This document shows, piece after piece, positions 60,472-64,000 of a stretch of DNA of 64,000 bases. Numbering within the stretch: the first letter of the stretch is position 1; every line of letters starts with the position of its first letter. This DNA is from JAIVJZ01 sp035645695 (GTDB lineage: Bacteria; Acidobacteriota; Blastocatellia; Pyrinomonadales; Pyrinomonadaceae), in assembly GCA_035645695.1 (NCBI GenBank), contig DASQMC010000016.1, forward strand, positions 1 to 64,000, given 5' to 3'. The notes beneath the pieces are model-generated. The model saw nothing but the letters and a program-made list of their open reading frames with translations. It made no database searches and had not been told where the DNA came from. The translations under genes were made by a program, and so were the position numbers.

Positions 60472-60675
60472 TTACGCGGCGCGCTCGACGGGCATTTCGC
60501 TCATCGTCGTCTGCGCCTGTTTCGGCTGTTGCGTCGAATTCGCAACCACGGCGGCGCGTTCCGCCAGCCGCCGTTCGAGATCGACGATGCGCGCTTCGAG
60601 TTCCGCCACGCGCCGACCCTGGCCGTACACCGTTTTAAACAAGCCGTCGAATGTTTCCCAGATGTGGTCGCTCAT
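60472..60675 (-). CDS. Small coiled-coil accessory protein
   Basis: 67 residues: MSDHIWETFDGLFKTVYGQG, then a predicted coiled coil (VAELEARIVDLERRLAERAA) and a Gln-rich tail. No family recognised. First gene of the leftward transcript, just downstream of the operator region. GAGGG lies about 6 bases before the ATG at 60673-60675. Confidence 0.7.
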   Translation of the reverse strand: MSDHIWETFDGLFKTVYGQGRRVAELEARIVDLERRLAERAAVVANSTQQPKQAQTTMSEMPVERAA

Positions 60676-60723
60676 TGTCACCCTCTCGTTTTCCGTCCCG
60701 TGCCACAGAGTCAGAAACGCTCT

Positions 60724-60768
60724 GTTTCATACGTGAAACAGTGTACCATGAGACATATTTTGTTGCAA
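60724..60768 (-). promoter_or_regulatory. Leftward promoter with palindromic operator
   Basis: On the minus strand TTGCAA (60763-60768), a 17-base spacer and TACACT (60740-60745). The palindrome GTTTCA-TACG-TGAAAC (60724-60739) covers the expected transcription start, as for an XRE-type repressor operator. A possible rightward promoter overlaps: TTGCGT near 60783, 17 bases, TATGTT. Confidence 0.6.
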
Positions 60769-60881
60769 GCATAAAACAAGGTCTTGCGTCTGGGATTTTC
60801 CTGTGATATGTTCTGGAACCAGTGGAGGGGCGAGCGTGCAGCTTCCTGTAGCTGTCGGTCGCGTCAAAAGGAGGCCAAACA

Positions 60882-61316
60882 ATGGCAGAATCAGGTAAAA
60901 GTTTAGTAAATACGGTGGAACTGGGGCGGGCGATCCGCCGCAAACGCGAGGAAGCGGGCTTGAGCCTGCGCGACGTGGCGACCGAGACGCAGGTGTCGGC
61001 CTCGACGCTCTCGCGCATCGAAAACGGCACGGGCAAACCCGACGCCGACAACATCGCGCGTCTCACCAACTGGCTCGACATGCCCATGGAGCGCATCATG
61101 AGCGGTCGCCAACCCGACGCCGGCGGCAACGAGGCGGCCAAAGCCGTCGTCTACTTCCCGCACGAAGCGACGCCCGACATCGTCGAAGCGCACCTGCGCG
61201 CCGACCGCAACCTCTCGGCCGAAACCGCCAAAGCCCTCTCCGAACTCTTCCGCGTCGCCTACGCCCAGTTCAGCCACCCCGGCGAAGACCCGCGAGCGCG
61301 CAACAAGCGGAAGTAA
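60882..61316 (+). CDS. XRE family transcriptional regulator
   Basis: 144 residues. N-terminal helix-turn-helix: LGRAIRRKREEAGLSLRDVA, then TQVSASTLSRIENGTGKPDA and NIARLTNWLDMPMERIM. The C-terminal half (VYFPHEATPDIVEAHLRADR; AKALSELFRVAYAQF) is probably for oligomerisation. Excellent AAAAGGAGG 8 bases upstream. Divergent from the SWIM-RAD52 operon with a palindrome between them, so it probably represses the leftward genes; the ImmA/IrrE protease gene nearby could inactivate it. Confidence 0.92.
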   Translation: MAESGKSLVNTVELGRAIRRKREEAGLSLRDVATETQVSASTLSRIENGTGKPDADNIARLTNWLDMPMERIMSGRQPDAGGNEAAKAVVYFPHEATPDIVEAHLRADRNLSAETAKALSELFRVAYAQFSHPGEDPRARNKRK

Positions 61317-61343
61317 CCGGCACTCTCAGTTCTCACATTTATT

Positions 61344-61382
61344 AGGCGCGCGGCTCTAATGGGTTGCGCGCCTTTGTTCTTT
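61344..61382 (+). terminator. Intrinsic terminator after the XRE gene
   Basis: Stem AGGCGCGC (61344-61351) with GCGCGCCT (61366-61373), then TTGTTCTTT. Confidence 0.82.
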
Positions 61383-61559
61383 CCGCAGAGAGATACAGTG
61401 TCCAGTAACGTAGGGCTTTACCGCCACGATTAAAGCCAACTGTGGTTTGAAATTCAGGAAGACTTACGACGTATATTTCAATGGCGCAAAGTGACTGTCA
61501 AGTAGGTATAATCGAATCCGACGACGGCTATTGCCTGCGTATACTTTGGAGAGGCTGCT

Positions 61560-61832
61560 ATGAGCATACAATTCATCTTGAGCGAATATTTAGACTCCGC
61601 GATGGCGGGGGCGGAGTATGACAAGTTGGAGGATGGGAGCTTCTGCGGTCGGATCGCGGCGTGTGTGGGGGTGGTGTCTTTCGGCGCGACGCTGAGGGAG
61701 TGTGAAGAGGAGTTGCGTTCGACTTTGGAAGATTGGCTGTGGCTGGGTTTGAAGTTAGGACATCAGCTTCCGGTGATTGAGGGGATAGACCTGAACAGGG
61801 AGCCGATCTATGAGTCGCTGGAACCCGTGTAA
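61560..61832 (+). CDS. hicB: HicB family antitoxin
   Basis: 90 residues with the HicB partial RNase H-like fold: IQFILSEYLDSAMAGAEYDK, then EDGSFCGRIAACVGVVSFGA and TLRECEEELRSTLEDWLWLG. Overlaps hicA by 23 bases. The usual toxin-antitoxin order is often hicA first; here the antitoxin gene comes first. Lower GC than the surrounding genes. Confidence 0.87.
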   Translation: MSIQFILSEYLDSAMAGAEYDKLEDGSFCGRIAACVGVVSFGATLRECEEELRSTLEDWLWLGLKLGHQLPVIEGIDLNREPIYESLEPV

Positions 61833-62046
61833 GCGCGGCGATTTCATCCGGCGGCTGCGACAACTCGGTTTTGAAGGTGTATATTCCGGCGCGAAGCATC
61901 AGTTTATGGTTTATCAACAGCACAGGCTTACCATCCCTTCCAACGCGGAATACTCCGTGCCGCAACTGCGAATGATGTTGCGCGAAGTCGAATCTATCAT
62001 CGGTCGTCAGATAACGGCTGAGGAATGGGATAAGCTGTCCCGATAG
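61810..62046 (+). CDS. hicA: HicA family mRNA interferase toxin
   Basis: 78 residues, dsRBD-like HicA fold: KRGDFIRRLRQLGFEGVYSG, AKHQFMVYQQHRLTIPSN with the catalytic His, and a C-terminal helix LRMMLREVESIIG. Cleaves mRNA when not bound by HicB. Starts within hicB, so the two are translationally coupled. Confidence 0.88.
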   Translation: MSRWNPCKRGDFIRRLRQLGFEGVYSGAKHQFMVYQQHRLTIPSNAEYSVPQLRMMLREVESIIGRQITAEEWDKLSR

Positions 62047-62071
62047 CTGTTGGTGCAGGGGCGGGAGCAAA

Positions 62072-62647
62072 ATGTCTTTTCAACGTAACACGCTATTGAC
62101 ACCGGAAGAATATCTCGCCGCGGAGCGGAAGGCAGAGACGCGTAGCGAGTATTTCGCGGGGGAAGTGTTTGCGATGGTGGACGCGAGTAAGCGACATAAT
62201 CTCATCGCGGCGAACATCATCCGTGTATTGGGTAATCAGTTGCTGGAGCGTGCGTGCAATGTTTATCCGAGCGATATGCGCGTGAAGGTGAGCGCGACGG
62301 GAAAGTATACGTATCCCGATGTCGTCGTGGCGTGTGAGCCGGAGTTGTTTGACGATGCGGAGAATGACACGCTGCTCAATCCCGTGGTGATCATCGAAGT
62401 GTTGTCGGCTTCGACGGAAGCATACGACCGTGGGAAGAAGTTTGAACAGTACCAGCAGATCGAGTCGCTGACGGAATACATTCTCGTCGCTCAAGAGTCA
62501 TACAGGATCGAGCAGTATGTGAGGCAGAGCGGTAAGGAATGGCGATATTCGGAATATCACGATGCGGGAGACGTGATAAAGATCGGCGTCATCGGTTGCG
62601 AGATTGCTTTGAACGATGCGTATACAAAAGTCGCAGGGACGATATAG
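62072..62647 (+). CDS. Uma2 family (DUF820) restriction-fold nuclease
   Basis: 191 residues. PD-(D/E)XK-type core: LTPEEYLAAERKAETRSEYF, GEVFAMVDASKRHNLIAANI, YPDVVVACEP, PVVIIEVLSASTEAYDRGKK, FEQYQQIESLTEYILV. The Asp of YPDVVV and Glu of IIEVLS are the expected metal ligands. Family is abundant in Cyanobacteria and Acidobacteriota; its biological role is unclear. 25 bases after hicA, so it may be part of that transcript. Confidence 0.93.
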   Translation: MSFQRNTLLTPEEYLAAERKAETRSEYFAGEVFAMVDASKRHNLIAANIIRVLGNQLLERACNVYPSDMRVKVSATGKYTYPDVVVACEPELFDDAENDTLLNPVVIIEVLSASTEAYDRGKKFEQYQQIESLTEYILVAQESYRIEQYVRQSGKEWRYSEYHDAGDVIKIGVIGCEIALNDAYTKVAGTI

Positions 62648-62671
62648 CCGGGGATAAGGATCGGTAAGATA

Positions 62672-63337
62672 GTGGACGAGACGAAATTTCCGCCGACGTT
62701 TAAGGGACGCCAGTACGAGGTGCGGGCGATGGGGCTGCGCGACTTCGCGGGGTTGCGGCGCGACGACGAGCCGCTCGACCCGTTCGCGCTGGCGCACTTC
62801 GCGAAGTTGATGGTGATTGACTTCGAGCAGGTTCAGGGGTTGTCGGAGGAGACGCGGGAGCATTTGCTGGGGGTGGGTTCGGATGCGTGGTCGGGCGGGA
62901 CGTGTTCGCGGCCGCTGCCGAACGGGTGGCGGTTGGTGTTGTTGAATCCGAAGCACGGGGCGGCGCGCAATAATGCGACGTTGATGGAGGAAGTCTGTCA
63001 CGTCTTCCTCGGGCATAAGGCGAACCGTCTGTCCATCGTCGCTCAGAACAAGCAGGGCAAGACCGTGGCGCGCGACTACAATGAGGCGGACGAGGAGGCG
63101 GCTTACGCGGTGGGCGCGGCGGCGCTCGTGCCGTTCTCGTCGCTCAGGCGATACGTGCGCGCGGGTCGGACTTCGACGGAGATCGCGCGGCGGTTCAACG
63201 TGAGCCGCGAGTTGGTCGAATATCGCATGAAGGTGTCGCGCCTGTGGGGCGAGTACCGGGCGCGGCACGCGGAAGAGGTCGAGGCGCGCTGGGCGGCGCG
63301 GCAGGCTTACGCGAACAACAATGGTCATGCCCGTTGA
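62672..63337 (+). CDS. ImmA/IrrE family metallo-endopeptidase
   Basis: 221 residues. The zinc motif reads LMEEVCHVFLGHK near residue 108, where the first His of HExxH is Glu, as in a common subfamily of this group, with H following at the usual distances. A second DNA-binding-like segment ARRFNVSRELVEYRMKV lies near the C-terminus. In ICEBs1-type elements ImmA cleaves an XRE repressor to trigger excision. GTG start. It overlaps the primase gene by 17 bases. Confidence 0.85.
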   Translation: MDETKFPPTFKGRQYEVRAMGLRDFAGLRRDDEPLDPFALAHFAKLMVIDFEQVQGLSEETREHLLGVGSDAWSGGTCSRPLPNGWRLVLLNPKHGAARNNATLMEEVCHVFLGHKANRLSIVAQNKQGKTVARDYNEADEEAAYAVGAAALVPFSSLRRYVRAGRTSTEIARRFNVSRELVEYRMKVSRLWGEYRARHAEEVEARWAARQAYANNNGHAR

Positions 63338-64000
63338 ATCGTCTACGGGGCGCGAACGACTGCTCACACTGCGCGATGCGATCAAGCGCGTCATAGACTA
63401 TCGCACTTTTTACCTGCGCTACTGCCCGCACGCACATCCCGCGAGCGGCCGCCTGCAAACGCTCTGTCCCATCCCATCCCACGCGCACAGCGGCAGAGGC
63501 CAACCGGGACTCTCGGTAGACCTGACGCGCGGGCTCTTCCACTGCTTCTCGCGCGATGAGGGCGGCGACGCGATCCGTTTCTACGAACTGATGCACGAGG
63601 TAAAGTTCGGCCGCGCCGTGCAGGAACTCGCGCGCGAGTTCGGGCTGGCGGCGCGCAGCCGCGAGCGTTCGCTCGCGCAGCGCGCAGCGCCAGACGAGGC
63701 GGCGGCGTCCGGACAGGAGGAACCCGAACCGCTCGGCGCGGAACGTCTGGGCGCGGTCTGCGAGACGCTACTGGCGGCCTGTCGCGCGGAAGATCAGACG
63801 GAAGGACTGGCCTATCTCGCGCGACGCGGGATCGACGCCGGGACGACGCGTCGCGCGGGCGTTGTTTACTTTCCGCGACGCGCTTACAGGCGCGTGATGC
63901 GAACGATGCAGTTGGCGTTTCCGCTCGCGGAGTTACGGCGAAGCGGTTTGTTCAATGCGCGGGCGCACCTGACGTTTTACCGTCATCGCCTGCTGTTCCC
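63321..64000 (+). CDS. CHC2-type primase of an accessory element (3' part outside window)
   Basis: 226 codons visible. N-terminal zinc-finger region TLCPIPSHAH ... LFHCFSRDEGGDAIRFYELM resembles the CHC2 primase domain, but the fourth ligand position (CFxCG in DnaG) reads CFSRD, so one cysteine is missing. Downstream GLAYLARRGIDAGTTRRAGV matches the helical linker before a Toprim domain, which would lie beyond the window. ATG 63321 overlaps the ImmA gene; ATG 63327 is an alternative. Confidence 0.8.
   Translation, partial: MVMPVESSTGRERLLTLRDAIKRVIDYRTFYLRYCPHAHPASGRLQTLCPIPSHAHSGRGQPGLSVDLTRGLFHCFSRDEGGDAIRFYELMHEVKFGRAVQELAREFGLAARSRERSLAQRAAPDEAAASGQEEPEPLGAERLGAVCETLLAACRAEDQTEGLAYLARRGIDAGTTRRAGVVYFPRRAYRRVMRTMQLAFPLAELRRSGLFNARAHLTFYRHRLLF

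Larger units (their letters stand above)
58468..64000. mobile_element. Probable integrated element (phage- or ICE-like module), right end outside window
   Basis: Consecutive genes for a SWIM-RAD52 annealing protein, XRE repressor with divergent operator, HicBA, Uma2 nuclease, ImmA/IrrE protease and a CHC2-type primase are typical of temperate elements rather than core genome. No integrase, structural phage gene or attachment site is visible here. Extent to the right is unknown. Confidence 0.55.

Overview
The window is GC-rich, gene-dense bacterial chromosome. Gene families and order fit an Acidobacteriota genome, probably class Blastocatellia (inference: a ruvAB-rex junction, a small microcompartment locus with a class II aldolase, a dcw cluster without murE or ddl, many VIT/VWA, YCF48, M16, S41 and DUF885 exported proteins). 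I see no rRNA, tRNA, CRISPR array or complete insertion sequence.

Layout. 0-1.2 kb: ruvB (cut by the window edge) and ruvA on the minus strand. 1.4-5.6 kb: rex, a TonB-like protein, then a compact bacterial microcompartment (BMC) locus: class II aldolase with a C-terminal encapsulation-like helix, one BMC-H shell protein, three different EutN/CcmL-type pentamer proteins and a small cysteine-rich protein with an N-terminal encapsulation-like helix. A strong bidirectional terminator closes it. 5.7-9.0 kb, minus strand: LemA lipoprotein, a nucleotidyltransferase, a TPM-domain protein and a ZIP metal transporter. 9.25-27.6 kb: division and cell wall (dcw) cluster with a likely MraZ-controlled promoter: mraZ, rsmH, ftsL, a PASTA-containing ftsI, a small ORF, murF, mraY, murD, ftsW, murG, a four-helix-bundle (IVP-type) gene, murC, murB, ftsQ, ftsA, ftsZ. 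27.9-39.7 kb: N-terminally extended Hfq, pdxA, two receiver proteins, a GspG-like secreted protein, valS-nadC, a secreted coiled-coil protein, two XdhC-family genes around an Mpo1-like gene. 39.8-58 kb: TMEM175-like channel, MFS exporter, VIT/VWA and YCF48 proteins, DUF885 and paired M16 peptidases, S41 protease, a DUF6766 membrane protein, an isochorismatase-like hydrolase, DUF1761 and VOC proteins. 58.4-64 kb: an accessory module that looks like part of an integrated element: SWIM-RAD52 annealing protein, XRE repressor with a divergent operator, HicBA, Uma2 nuclease, ImmA/IrrE protease and a CHC2-type primase that runs off the window.

The most striking signal is not a gene. At over 20 places, nearly all in gaps between genes, lie hairpins whose arms are tandem heptanucleotides (period 7). 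The heptad sequence differs between loci, but the loop often keeps an AAAG...CTTT core. The arrays often supply the stop codon, and sometimes the last residues, of the upstream gene, and genes that start right after an arm tend to lack a Shine-Dalgarno sequence. Two are nested inside each other, and one pair of arms encloses the four-helix-bundle gene between murG and murC. This looks like a mobile or expanding palindromic repeat family. The BMC locus with its unrecognised cysteine-rich protein is the second strongest candidate for new biology.

Start codons were chosen from Shine-Dalgarno matches, family length and signal peptides. All family assignments come from reading motifs, without database searches.
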